Assembly (NCBI GenBank): GCA_014898425.1
Contig: RCSZ01000003.1
Location: forward strand, 2,418,001-2,482,000
Length of the DNA: 64,000 bases
Direction of reading: 5' to 3'
DNA from: Botryotinia globosa
Taxonomy: Eukaryota > Ascomycota > Leotiomycetes > Helotiales > Sclerotiniaceae
The first letter of the stretch is position 1. Each line of letters begins with the position of its first letter. Positions 1-11,612 of the stretch are shown here, piece by piece. A model generated the notes under the pieces. The model did not search any database and had not been told where the DNA came from. It saw only the letters and a list, made by a program, of their open reading frames with translations. A program made the position numbers and the translations under genes.

Positions 1-751
1 CTCTTTCACGGCTGCACTATCTTGCATCACATATCGCATTCTATTTTTAATCAATCTTGATCTCAATCGCATCTCTAAGTTAATTTCTAAGCGCACGAAT
101 ACCTCATCATTCGTACACACACACACATACACACATCAGCAACCACACCATATATCACCACACTAAGCTACGAACAAACGAACACATCAGATTCATCAAC
201 AATACGAGATCTCTTGTCCTTCACCTCTTTCACCTCTTTATATCTTCGTATCTTCATATCCCCAATCCTCTCCCCTCAAATCGAGAAGTATCATCCCGAG
301 GGAAAATCCAGTACTATTTTCCCATTTTCCATCTTTCCACCAGTATTTTATCTGATTTCCAAGTTTCTCCGGGGCTTGTATCATTTCATTTCATTTCATC
401 TAATTTGATCTCTTTTCATCAATTAACAAGTCTCTTATTATTTCTTTATTTTTTTCTTTCTTCTTGCATCTTCTCAGGAGATCTGATATGAAAGACCTTC
501 CTTCAGCAGACATGGAGCAGATGGTGTATAGAAAACGGCATGGCATGACATGGCATGGCATGGCAATATCATTTGGAGTTTGGGAGATGATCTATGATCT
601 ATGATCTATGAGGATGGGTATGAGGGATGCCTGATATGTAGTAATCTGACATGACATGGGAAATGAGATGAAGTGGATTGGATTGGATGAATTGGATGAA
701 CTAGTTGAATACATCTCTCCCTCTCTCTCTCTCCCTACCTATCGAGAAAAC

Positions 752-849
752 CATCAATATCAATATCAATATCAACATCAACATCAATATCAACATTAAT
801 ATCAACATCAATATCAATATCAATATCAATATCAATATCAATATCAATA
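752..849. repeat. Microsatellite (ATCAAT)n
   Basis: Imperfect hexamer repeat of ATCAAT with occasional ATCAAC variants, about 16 units. Apparent Asn-Ile repeat frames through it are artefacts. Confidence 0.95.
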
Positions 850-969
850 CAATCTTCAAGTTTCAAAAGCAAATATCTAAAAGAAAACATTTCCAGTGTA
901 ATTATTTAAAAGCGTTTTAATAAGTTATCACTCATCATTTAAAACTTCAACTTTCCACCTATCCTTCCC

Positions 970-1140
970 TCATCTTCATCTTCATCTTCATCTTCATCTT
1001 CATCTTCATCTTCATCTTCATCTTCATCTTCATCTTCATCTTCATCTTCATCTTCATCTTCATCTTCATCTTCATCTTCATCTTCATCTTCATCTTCATC
1101 TTCATCTTCACAAACCCAAACCCAAACCCAAATCCAAACA
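970..1140. repeat. Microsatellite (TTCATC)n followed by (CAAACC)n
   Basis: An almost perfect TTCATC hexamer array runs from about 970 to 1,110 (about 23 units) and passes directly into a short CAAACC array to about 1,140. The Glu-Asp repeat frame on the other strand is only a reading of the repeat. CAAACC is not the usual TTAGGG telomere repeat. Confidence 0.95.
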
Positions 1141-1592
1141 AAACTCGCATTGAAATACACTACATCACATTACACTACAATACAATGTGATATAATATAA
1201 TGATATACAATAAACCCTACATACTCCTTCATATTGCTACTTCGTCAACTCAACTCAACAAATACAATACAATACAATTCATCATCTCTCTCCCCCCCCC
1301 CATTTTCACATTTTGTAACATGTATAAAAAAAGAACATCATATCATAATATAGCTCCTTCAAATACCCATCCAAACATGCTAGAATCAATACATCAAGAT
1401 AGAAGAAAGCCTACCACTATTTATGGTATTTCCCAAGCACCTCAAACACCGCAAAATTCCCTCCTTCCATCCAATACTGATTTTGCTCAAAACACCATCC
1501 CATTTTTGCCGACTCCCTCTACTATTCTCAAATAATCTTTTTCGCAACCTCTCTCTGCACCTCCCCACACAGTCTTTCCTCCCATCTCCAAC

Positions 1593-2690
1593 TCAAAATC
1601 TCAGCTTCGGCATCACAAACACCACCAACACAGCCAGGACCGCCAAACCCGCAATCCACGCATACATCATCATGCGACCCCACCAACCCCTCCCCTCCGT
1701 CATACTCCTCAAATACCCCATTCTTTTCGACGCCGCTTCCAATCCAAGCTCATTCTTATTAATTCCCGCGATTGCAGAATCGAGCACCGAGGAATCGCTT
1801 GCGAGGGTACTGGCGAAGGTTTGTGAGCGAGCGCGGAGTTCCTGGGCCATGGAGAGGAGAGAATTGGTTAGATCTTCTTGCTCGGTACGGTGGTGCGTGA
1901 GGAGTGTTTCGGTGGTGGCGGTGGTGGTGCTTGAGGGGGTAGGGGCTGGCCGGTATGTAGAAGTAGAGGTAGAGGTGGATGTTGTGAAAGCTTGATTCGG
2001 GGATTTCTCAAAAAGTTCGGCGCGAGGATTACGAGACCGGAGAGCAGATGGTTCGGGAGTCTGAGAGGTTTGAGTTTGAATTTGTGCTGGCGCAGAATCC
2101 AACTCGGGTTGTACGATAGGAGAAGATGTATAACCGGTAGGAGAAGGTGTTGATGGTTCTTCACTCGTGTTCATCATTTCATCAGTCGTTTCCGAAGGAG
2201 TATCTTGCGCGATTCCCAACAAATCTTCTCCCTCGGAGGAATCCTCGCCCTCTTCCTCATAACTCGCAAGCTACAATCAAGCTATTAGCACATGTCCGAT
2301 TCTCTGCAGATCAAAGAATATACACACCTCACGTAACTCCTCCAATCTCTCAACAAGTCTCTGTATCAAATGCCTTTTGCGCACCAAATCTGCCTGTACC
2401 TCCTGTTTCCTCGATAATACTTTGATATTCTGCGCATCCTGCTCTACATGAACCAGTAAACCCCGCGCATATTCCAGGTTCTATAGCATTGCACAATCAG
2501 CCCCATCCTTCCCCAGAAGAAAAAAAAAGCAGATTCTTACCGCGCCCGTCTTCACCCACTCAGCATAGCTTTGCGAAGTGGCAGACGTATCTGGACCTAG
2601 GATTATTTTCTGTAATCTCACTAACATCCGTTCCAAATTCGTAGCTGTCGGATCCCTCGCCGGAACAGGCACCGTATTAAGTCTTGCCAT
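1593..2690 (-). CDS. USE1: USE1-like Qc-SNARE of Golgi-to-ER transport
   Basis: Three exons on the minus strand: 2690-2541, 2480-2328 and 2270-1593. The introns are 60 and 57 bp with GTAAG and GTGTG donors, all phase 0, giving 326 residues. USE1 is a tail-anchored ER SNARE that acts with Sec20, Sec22 and Ufe1 in retrograde vesicle fusion. Visible support: an N-terminal helical region (from MARLNTVPVPARD), an acidic Ser-rich linker, a SNARE-like coiled segment from about RTEQEDLTNSLLSMAQELRA with a conserved Asp (TLASDSSVLD) near the zero layer, and a C-terminal membrane anchor (YAWIAGLAVLAVLVVFV) ending MPKLRF. The ending closely matches the MPKL tail known from human USE1. The start was chosen because the ATG at 2690 begins the conserved N terminus; an in-frame ATG lies 15 bp upstream. 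A Ser/Thr-repeat linker is the only odd region. Confidence 0.88.
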
Positions 2691-4310
2691 ATTTCCTTGC
2701 TGCAAAGATCAAAAACTAAATCAACAAATCATGAAAGTTGTGTGTTCTGCATCACATTATCTCATCAAATATATTTCAATGATGCCAATCATTCCACCCG
2801 TGGACATCCTTGGTCGATTCATTCCACTACCATTGTGGCTTTACCCCCTGCGAATTCCGCTTCCAAACAAAACTGTGGCTGGTGAAAATAAACATCTCCA
2901 GCTCGCTGACCTGAAAAGTCCCGGCGAGCTTTGACCAAGTTTGAGTTCAAGAAAACCTTAAACTTACCGGTGAGCTCCCGGTGAGCTCCTATGCTCTACC
3001 CTCTACTGCAGCGAATTAATAAGTGGCCGAATTTAAGTTGTCAATCCAGCCTCGACACAACTCAAAATTTCCAACAGAACAAATTCAACCGTGAAGACTC
3101 TTCCAAGTTTTCCAATGCGGCCACCAATTTATTTCGCCGACATATCTACCTACCTACCTAGATGCATGTGTAACAAGGCAAAAGCGCCTCAAGCTCGGCC
3201 ATCTCAGCAGGCCATCCCAATGCGGCCTGAAAACCCAAGGTCGGCGAACATGCAAAAATTCAGACGTGCAACAAAACCCTCCATTGTCCACCTTGCGCAT
3301 TACATGATTGCATCTGATCCTTAGTATAGATAATGTGGATTCCCGAGTCGAATCAGAGTCTCGGATATATATTGATGGAGACTTGGGGGAGGTTCTAGAA
3401 TTGAGATGGGGGTGGTATCATGTATCATGTATCATGTATGGATTGGCTGGCTTTGCGGGATGCGTGTTGGATGGGGATGGTACTTGTGGAAATGATTATT
3501 TTGTACCTGGGTAGTGGAGGCTACTTGGATCAGTGGGATTTGGAGATTTATGATAGATTGAGGGGAAACTTTATAGGTGATCATTGGGTTCATTGGCGCG
3601 AATGGAATGTACGAGGTCGCCGGTAGTGGTGTTTTGACTGATGAGTTAACATGGTTAGTATGTCCAACTAGTGTATCTTGACTATATCACATGAAGTAAC
3701 GAGTATGAGCCATCGTACTGGTAAGCATTAGAGTTTAGAGTAGAGTAGTTTCCAAGAATCAAGGTAGAGAGCAAGAGTATGTATGCCTCGCGATCAGCTT
3801 GCCCTCGTCATGTTGTTGTGAAGAGTGGGTTGAGTGCATGTAGAGTATATATAATGATGCTTCAAATCCTCTGGGGAGATATCCTTATTACTGTTCTTCT
3901 ACTTCGAGTTATTTTCTCAAAGAGTAGAATTCCTGTAAACATAGGAAATTGAAGACAAAGTGTAAGAAAGTGTCATTCTGTCCCAATACTGATCCTCTAT
4001 TGTACTCCTATCCATTGCTGAATGGTTTGTATACCACTCATACAAAAGTAGCACACTTCAGTCTATTGACAATCCGATAACATGCATTCTCCATGTTCGT
4101 TTCCAAGCTCATTTCTCGTCATTGTGGAAGACCTCCTCCATTGACTCCCCATCCGCTTCCCGAATCATTGTCCCATTGAACAATCTTGCATCCCCTTTCG
4201 ATGAATGTACTCTTCGTACCCTTCTATACCACCAGCAATCCTGATCACCCCGTCATCATCCGTCTCTTGCCTTGCTCTACCTCCATCTCCACCCCTAGTC
4301 CCTACCTCCA
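2691..4310. other. Intergenic region between two minus-strand genes
   Basis: This holds the promoter of the USE1-like gene (2,691 to about 3,100) and the 3' flank of the next gene. Short frames, such as one at 3,091-3,324, have no recognisable domain, no supporting splice structure and ordinary composition. I see no RNA gene here. ATCATGT repeats occur near 3,416-3,440. Confidence 0.6.
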
Positions 4311-5434
4311 TCAAGGAAACATCTCAATCAAATCATTCAAATACTCCACAACCTCAATATCCTTCCTCAAAACCTCATCATTCACCTTCTCAAAACATCG
4401 GGTGCCCTTATACAACTCCAATTGCTGTTCAATAAAGCTCCTATCTTGTGAATTCTGCCATTGTCAGTTGTGAATCCCGTTTCCCCGGCTTAAAGTAGTC
4501 CCAAAGAAGAAGGAAAACACACAACTCACACTCCTCCTGCTAGCCCACAACCCCTGCAACCACACCACCCCCTCCTGAACCGCGCTTCCCCTCGCCCACC
4601 TCCACACCATCTGGCGTTCCTGCACCTGATACAAGAACCACGTTGTTTCCCTCAGTAAATCATCAAAATCTGTTTTCACCTGTGTACAATTTACTTCTCC
4701 CTATGTCCTGTCAGCTAAAATCTTTATCGTATGGACGCAGGAGGTTAACAGAACATACCTTTGTATCCCCGAAAGATACGAATGGAGAGGATGAAGAAGA
4801 AGAATCCGAAAGAGGTTTCTCCAGCTCAACCAATAGATCCGAGCAGAGCATATGCAGAGCTGCTGTTACCGTCTGTGAGAAACGAAGGGTTAGTTATTAT
4901 TAATTATTTGCCTTCTTTGATCACCATTTCGCATTTTATTGCTGTCATCACCCCGCGCTATCCATCATATCTCAACAAGTCAAGTCATTTCTCCTTTTCC
5001 GTCTCTCGATAATCATCATGTTAACATCCACCAGCCCCAGCCCCAGCCCCAGCCCCAGCCCCAGCCCCAGCCCCTGAATCACAGAATCACAGAATCATAG
5101 AATCTGGACAAAAAAGCAAACTCACATTCTCAATCTCATCTCGGTCTCCACCCGCACTCCCAGTCCCCATAATCACCTGTCCTCCCTTCCCCTCCCCACC
5201 TCTCTCTCCCCCATAAACCCCCATTGCCATGCTCATCTCCACCCCCTTTCCACTCCCACTCCCAACACCACCACCACCACCACCACCCCCCTCACCCCAC
5301 CCTACCCTCTCCCTCCCCTCCCTCGTAATCTCCGTAAGTTCCCTCACACTCTCCAGCGTGATTTTCCCCCAAACACTTTCCACCCCCATCCACATAACCA
5401 AGTACCCCAGCACCAGCCACCTGCAGCTTTCCAT
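4311..5434 (-). CDS. Unrecognised four-exon gene, probably secreted or ER-lumenal protein
   Basis: Rebuilt from four exons: 5434-5126, 4872-4759, 4679-4530 and 4454-4311. All introns are phase 0 with GTGAG, GTATG and GTGAG donors and CAG acceptors; the product is 238 residues. The first ~23 residues (MESCRWLVLGYLVMWMGVES then VWG) look like a cleavable signal peptide followed by KITLESVREL. A Gly-rich low-complexity segment (about residues 50-85) is followed by a helical region with FDDLLRETTWFLYQVQERQ and a last exon ending DLIEMFP. No family was recognised. The clean phase across four exons argues that it is real. An upstream in-frame ATG at 5473 would add a basic stretch (SRKR) before the hydrophobic segment. 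Intron 1 (253 bp) carries a CCCCAG microsatellite. Exon 1 is richer in G+C than its neighbours. Confidence 0.6.
5032..5074. repeat. Microsatellite (CCCCAG)n inside intron 1
   Basis: About seven perfect CCCCAG units inside the first intron of the unrecognised minus-strand gene. On the gene strand this reads CTGGGG repeats. Confidence 0.93.
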
Positions 5435-6430
5435 GATCCCAACGTTGGATCTTTTGCGCGACGGAAATATCATCTTTATCACGTTGCTTGTGTAATTAGA
5501 AACCAAATGCAAATGGAAAGGCAACAATTAATGTACGAGGTGGGAATATGGTGTTACAATTATCGCAGCGTAATGTTGAAAAAGATACAATCATGTGTTA
5601 TTTATTGCAGGCTTTAGTTGCCACGAGGTTGCCTAAGTTACAAAAACTTTACCGTAGCTGATCATAAATGTCTTACTTAGCCTATCATTTCCCGACTCGA
5701 AATACACATCAATGATCACAAAAAGCAAACACAAGTACAAAGGTAGATCAATATGAATCTTTTTAATTAATTGACCATGGTATCAATGCCTAACGTGAAT
5801 AAGCAATTGCTTCGATTCGGCAAACCAATCAGCCTAGAGATCCACCACTACCATCATTTTAAGCCCAACGAGCCATCCAACAATCACCTATCTTCGTGTT
5901 CGTACACCTGCAACCTTCTAACCAGCTAAAAGCTTCATCTTATTCATCTCACTCTCGACGTACTACACAACTACCCCCCCCCCCCCACCTTCATCAAAAA
6001 AGAGAACACGGCAAACCGCAAACCGTGCGACATCATCAGTTGCTGGCATGAAACCAACCACATCCCGAACGGTGTTACGTCGTCGCTATTAATATGACAA
6101 ACAGGATTTAAAACAAAACTTAAGTAATAAGAGAAAATAGTCTCGGTCGATGCTATCCCCTAAAACGTAGAAGGGATATAATAGATGGCACATCGAAGCG
6201 GAGGTCAAGTAGAACAACCCATGAAGTGCTCCGATACTACCGTACCCTCGACACCCCCTTCGAAGAAAAACAATGGTTCTATAGCAAAAAAAGGTTGCAA
6301 GACCGAAAGTGACTGTGCAAGAAGATGTTGGTATTGGAAAAATGAGACCCCGGTTTTGTAATTAACGCCATGCCGAATTAAGGAGATTTCTGTAGTCGAT
6401 ATTGTTCAACTGCAGTCGGGTATTCCGTGA
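5435..6430. other. Intergenic region; 3' flank of the G-alpha gene
   Basis: No gene supported. It holds a 13-base C tract at about 5,974-5,986. The part nearest 6,431 is presumably the 3' UTR of the G-alpha gene. The part near 5,435-5,600 is presumably the promoter of the gene to the left. Confidence 0.6.
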
Positions 6431-7688
6431 TTATATCAGACCACACAAGCGGAGGTTCTCTTGTATGATGATGTCTAGAATAAGTTAGAAACGGTACAAA
6501 ACACTTGAAAGTTATGAAGCTTACCATTAACAGCCGCCATGACAAATCTAATTTGGGTAGTATCGGTAGCGCAAGTGAAATGGGTGTAGATTTGTTTTGT
6601 CTCGTGCTGGTTGAGACTGACGAATCTATTCAGGATGTAGTCACATGCGAGAGCGTAATCATCTCCACCTTCATAGTCTGGGAAGTAGTTCTTCATTGGA
6701 CTGACGGGAAGCTTCTCCTTGAATCTATCGATCTTGTTCAAGAACAAGATAATTGAAGTCTTGATGAACCATCTTGAGTTGCAAATCGAGTCGAAAAGTG
6801 TAAGCGCTTCTTGCATACGGTTGACAGTTTCATCTTCGAAAAGCAATTGATCGTACTCGGAAATAGCGACCAAGAAGAGGATTGTGGTGACATTCTCAAA
6901 GCAATGGATCCACTTCTTTCGCTCGGAACGTTGTCCTCCAACGTCGAACATGCGGTAGGTGAGGTCTCCTATGATGAAGGTGGTTTCGGTGATACCTGTG
7001 GTCTTGACACGGGAGCGAAGGACATCTTGATCGTTTGGCATGTAATCATGTTGAGCAATTCTTTCGATGTTATCAAAGTAGCTAGACAAAGAGTGTTAGG
7101 GTCAACTTTTTTCACAAGATTTTCGACAGGTATCCATAATCTATCCACAATCAAATACTTACTATCTAGCAGAGTCGTTCAATTGATATTCTCTTGATCG
7201 CTTGAAACAATCTTGAACACCAGCATCCTTCCATAAAGCAGCAATAGCACTTCCGACCTCGGGTGGTAAATTGTCACCTTCAATTTGTTGTGGCTGCATG
7301 AAGATGGTTTGGACATGGTATTCTGCTCTTTGATCATCAAGAGGTAATTCCAGGGACTCCATGGCTTCGAGGATAACGCGCATTGATTGGACTGTGTTGC
7401 TGAAAATAATTTCTTTGAATGATTCTCGCTCGTCGCGCGAATAACCTCCCTCATGGATAAGTTTCATCTGTTTCAAGATGGTAGACTTTCCGGATTCACC
7501 AGCTCCTACAAAAGTGTTAGACCAAGTAATTGATGATAGACGAAGCATGATCAAGGGCAATGTTACTTACCAAGGAGAAGCATCTTGATTTCATTTCGCT
7601 GCAGCATCTTGTCCCTCTTGAGTTGGTTCTCAATCTCCTCGTTCCTAGCCTTTCCCTCCTTCTCCTCAGTGCTCATACCGCAACCCAT
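6431..7688 (-). CDS. bcg1: Heterotrimeric G-protein alpha subunit, fungal group I (G-alpha-i type)
   Basis: Four exons: 7688-7571, 7505-7163, 7081-6525 and 6474-6431, with introns of 65, 81 and 50 bp and phases that join exactly to 353 residues, the normal length of this family. Seen: an N-terminal MGCG (myristoylation at Gly2, palmitoylation at Cys3), P-loop GAGESGKST at about 40-48, switch I RSRVKTTGI, switch II DVGGQRSE, guanine-specificity NKID, TCATDT, and C-terminal CGLI with the Cys four from the end that marks the pertussis-toxin-sensitive class. It is the orthologue group of Aspergillus FadA, Neurospora GNA-1 and Botrytis BCG1, which lower or transmit cAMP and MAPK signals at the plasma membrane for growth and, in pathogens, infection. 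The symbol assumes a Botrytis-like host. All catalytic residues look intact. An unusually long gene-free region lies upstream. Confidence 0.96.
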
Positions 7689-8784
7689 CTTGATAGATTA
7701 TTGTGGTTTGGAATTATTAAAAGTCGTAAAAAAGGGTCGTAAGGTGAGTGTAAATTCGTCGCAGAACCGGCCGCAAGATTAGAGTGCGGTCTGTGAAAGG
7801 TAAATGATTAGCGGAAATCAGACAATGAACAACTTGCGGCTGAAAGATTGAGATGTTGCTGATGGTAAGCAAAGGCGACAATCAGCAATGAGGTGCTGGA
7901 TTGAAGTTGAATTGCACTCGGTCGGGTTGGTGAATAGGGGAGGGGGGTTCAAATGCAAGGCAAGATGCAATGCTTCTTTCCGAGATTGATATAGTAGTTG
8001 GGATTGCAAATTGTGTAAAAGGGCTCGAGTCGTAAATGATTTTCAAAGATATGTGTGTGTCGCAGTCGGTCGGTCTTCCCGACAAAACCATTTGGGTAGT
8101 GAGTGTGAATGGACGCAATTTGATTTGCTGCTATTTATTCCTCTTTCCATTGCGATGCGATGAGGAATGGTGCCATCCAAAAGGAAACAAAGAAAGTCAG
8201 ACTCAGTTACTTACCAGTATTAACAATACACACTCTTTCAATCCTTAATCAATCCCAAAGAAAGTAAAGTCGGAGGCTCTTGGTCAACCAAATGGATGGG
8301 ACAGAAAAGTCCTTTAAGTTTGAATCGAATGGGGTGGAATGAAAAACAATTATGTGAACCAAAGTTGATTTTTGGTAGATGGGTGGGTGGATGAATGGAT
8401 GAATGGATGGATGGATGGATGGATGGATGGATTAGGTAGGGAGGTAGTGTGTCGGGAAGGAAATGGTTGGATGAATAGATGGGTTGAATGAATGAATGAA
8501 CGAATGAACGAACGGACGGAGAAAGAGTCTTTTGATTTGATTTCCTTCTTGTTCTGGGATTATTCAGTATTCGACTTGGGTAAGTTTATACTACCTAGTC
8601 CCTAGTTATAATTGCTAGTCACTAGCAGTCGGGAAAGAATGATCAATTATAATCGAAATAGGGAAGGGGTGAGAAGGCTACGGCGCAAGTTCTCGGCTGG
8701 CTCTGCGCTAATGTCTTTCCCAATTTGGATTCTGGGAGGGGGAATGTATGAGAGTGGATATTAATAAGTGGAGTCAGATCAGGG
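7689..8784. promoter_or_regulatory. Upstream region of the G-alpha gene
   Basis: About 1.1 kb upstream of the G-alpha start without a convincing gene. It is purine/pyrimidine-skewed, with a GGAT microsatellite at about 8,391-8,432 and AATG/AACG repeats after it. It may contain a long 5' leader, as is common for fungal signalling genes. I could not fix a transcription start or intron in it. Confidence 0.4.
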
Positions 8785-8997
<213 letters not shown>

Positions 8998-9239
8998 TCG
9001 AGTATTATTTTTATAAATGAGAGAGAGGAGAGAGGATTGATGGGTAGATATCTACTACTCATATCATAGGTCCTCTAGACAAAGAAGATGACATCTATAA
9101 TAAATATAGTTATAACATATAATAGCGAACATATGAATACCTCGAGATTTGATATCAAAAATAATACTGAATGTAATTTGCCATAGTATACTAGGTAGGT
9201 AAGTATCAAGATGAGAATCTTCCTCTATGACCTGCTTAC

Positions 9240-9450
9240 CACCTACTTACCACCTACTACATATTATACACTACATACTACATACTACATACATATTATA
9301 TACTATATATTATATACTATATATTATATACTATATATTATATACTATATATTATATACTATATATTATATACTACATACTATATATTACATATTATATA
9401 CTATATACTATATACTACTACATACATACTACATACTACATACTTTCCCC
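9240..9450. repeat. TA-rich satellite of TACTATATATTA units
   Basis: A variable array of ACTATATATTATAT-type units flanked by ACTACAT repeats. It is a simple AT repeat with possible cruciform potential and no coding content. Confidence 0.9.
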
Positions 9451-10731
9451 TCCAAGGTAATCAATCGTAAAAGCTTAAAAACTCAATTGCTCAGTTGCTC
9501 CATGATCAGTGTCATTTTTCATCAGAAGACTGTCCATCTCAATCAATGACGGCAATCTGCAACCAGTGAAAGGTTTATCCAAAAAATAATCAAATGAAGC
9601 TTGGTTGATGTTAATGGTTAATGAATCTGATCTAATTGACTAGTAAATGTCTTGACATAACGGGGACGTGTACTCTGCCTGGCTGCCGTTACTTCTTAGG
9701 TCTGTCTGCCTGTTGATGATTAGTTGGATGTATCGTTCCTTGGTATGTTGATATATTATCTATAAAATAAGGAAGAAGTCCGCTGTGGATGTCTCCATAC
9801 CCATGGAGGACATTATGAGGAGTCTATAGCTAAAAGTAGATGCACTCCGCAGGATGGGTATCGTCCAGCATTCATCCATCACATCATAGGTATTTTGATA
9901 TCAACATTACAAGTTTGCATCATCTAAATTGATAGAACTTTTTGTGAAGGTTTGAAGCAGGAAGCAGCAAGCAGCAAGCAGCAAGCATACTGTTGGAACT
10001 CGATATTGTCTAGTCAAAGGAAGTTTGGAGAGCTGAGGGCTTATTAGTCAGTAGATATGAAGATTTCATCCAGTACCAAGCTATGAGAACAGCCATTCAC
10101 AAACAGCCATTGGTAAAGTTTGTCATCTCGATCATTTGTAGAGTATAGCAACATCATTACCTAGTGTTACCAGTTGGATGGGTGTAGGCTTTCTTGAGTG
10201 ATTCATATTCTATAAATTGAGTGCTGCACATTGAAGGAAGGCTAACAAAGGGCTCGGAAGATTTTTACTGCAGTCTGCATGTCTGTTGGTCTGTTGGTCT
10301 GTTATTAGAATCTGACTTACGAAGTGCTCCATAGACTACCTACCGATGGCAAAGCAACTAGGATAAAACAATACCGTCCACAAGGAACGAACCAGGGGCT
10401 AATTCCATTCTGCAGATGAAAACCAGGATCAATCGACGTATCAGAGAAGAAGCTCCGTACTCTAAGATTAATAGAAGCATGGGAAGAAGAATGATTTGGT
10501 TATAGCGTCCATTGAAGAAGAAAGAAGGAAAGAAGAAAGAAAGAGAAAAAGAAGCAACAAAAATCAAGTCAGATTACAGTATGTGTAGTCAATAACCAAT
10601 GATAACTACCTAGATAATGTCTCAGGAGAACCATCACTTCTTTTGACTCTCTTGAAGAAAAAGATTGATCGGTGCCATCTTTAGATTCTTCAACTAAACC
10701 AAAGCCTGGGCACGAACTCGTTCTCGTTCTT

Positions 10732-10809
10732 GAGGAGGAGGAGGAGGAGGAGGAGGAGGAGGAGGAGGAGGAGGAGGAGGAGGAGGAGGAGGAGGAGGAG
10801 GAGGAGGAA
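10732..10809. repeat. Microsatellite (GGA)n
   Basis: About 25 units of GGA, purine-only on the plus strand, so it could form a triplex or G-rich structure. No gene overlaps it. Confidence 0.97.
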
Positions 10810-11540
10810 GTAGGAGGAAGTCATGTAATCAAGTGATAGTACCATGATGTATCTACTCAAACAAAAAGGTCAATTGAATGCAGGTTACAGATTGCTCGTA
10901 CACAATACCCATCACACATTACACAATTCATCCATTCCCGCCTCTTCTTTGCATCATCTTTCCCCATCAGCCTTAAGGAATGGGAACCGTTCATGCGAGT
11001 ATGTTGGATGGAGTACCTGAGTACGTACATACTACATACTGCCTACACACTACATGACATTATCTGGTAAATATTGGGGCAGATACGAATTGCCTGCATG
11101 AGAAAGAAGGGGCTTCATAAAACGCCACATATCCCTCTCTGCGCCAATGAAACTTGCTGAATGATATAAAAATGGGTTGAATTATCCTCAAACTATCCGA
11201 TGTGGCAAGCTTTGATGGAACCGTTTAACTGCTCGTGGAATCGCATCACAATTCCAGGTCTGCCCGCGGGCCAGCGTATCTTGGTTAGTATTGATAGTCA
11301 GAGCAGAATATGATGTTTTTCGTACTGCACGGGGTATATTTCCACTGCGGAGGATATTTCCACTGCAACAACTACTCTCGGATGATCACAATACAACTTT
11401 AGACGAAAACATGCCAATCCAAATGTTTCGAGGCTCTCGATTCCGGTTTTCTTGAAAGACGGTCCCGCTTCTACCGTCGCTCAAACCTTTCTTTTTGTAT
11501 AAGATGGATGAAACAAATCAAGTCCGAATTCTTCAACGAC

Positions 11541-11612
11541 CACCAGCCAGGCCAGCGAGACCAGCCAGGCCAGCGAGACCAGCCAGGCCAGCGAGACCAG
11601 CCAGACCAGCCA
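11541..11612. repeat. 18-bp tandem minisatellite
   Basis: Four imperfect copies of the 18-mer CCAGCCAGGCCAGCGAGA, the last degenerate (CCAGCCAGACCAGCC). G+C-rich relative to its surroundings. A GGGAAA array follows later at about 12,440-12,470. Confidence 0.9.

Larger units (their letters stand above)
1..1592. other. Intergenic region, pyrimidine-rich, no supported gene
   Basis: No open frame here has the look of a real protein; the long frames read through simple repeats. The first ~480 bases are CT/CA-rich like a fungal promoter or leader. Two microsatellites (listed separately), a short C tract near 1,291-1,299 and small GGCAT/GATCTAT repeats near 540-610 are visible. The stretch ends at the 3' end of the USE1-like gene on the minus strand. 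Confidence 0.7.

Noticed and set aside
1111..1140. CAAACC repeats as telomere-like sequence
   Set aside because: The motif is not the TTAGGG-type telomere repeat, the array is short and lies between ordinary genes.
939..1160. Glu-Asp and Lys-Met repeat frames on the minus strand
   Set aside because: They read the TTCATC microsatellite; no conserved sequence lies on either side.
3091..3324. 77-codon frame upstream of the USE1-like gene
   Set aside because: No domain, no splice partner and position in the promoter region of a neighbouring gene.
6505..7197. Plus-strand frames over the G-alpha gene (such as 6,811-7,197)
   Set aside because: They are antisense shadows of well-conserved G-alpha exons.
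9211..9549. Tyr/Ile/Leu-rich frames of 77-112 codons
   Set aside because: They lie in the TACTATATATTA satellite and have no non-repeat coding part.
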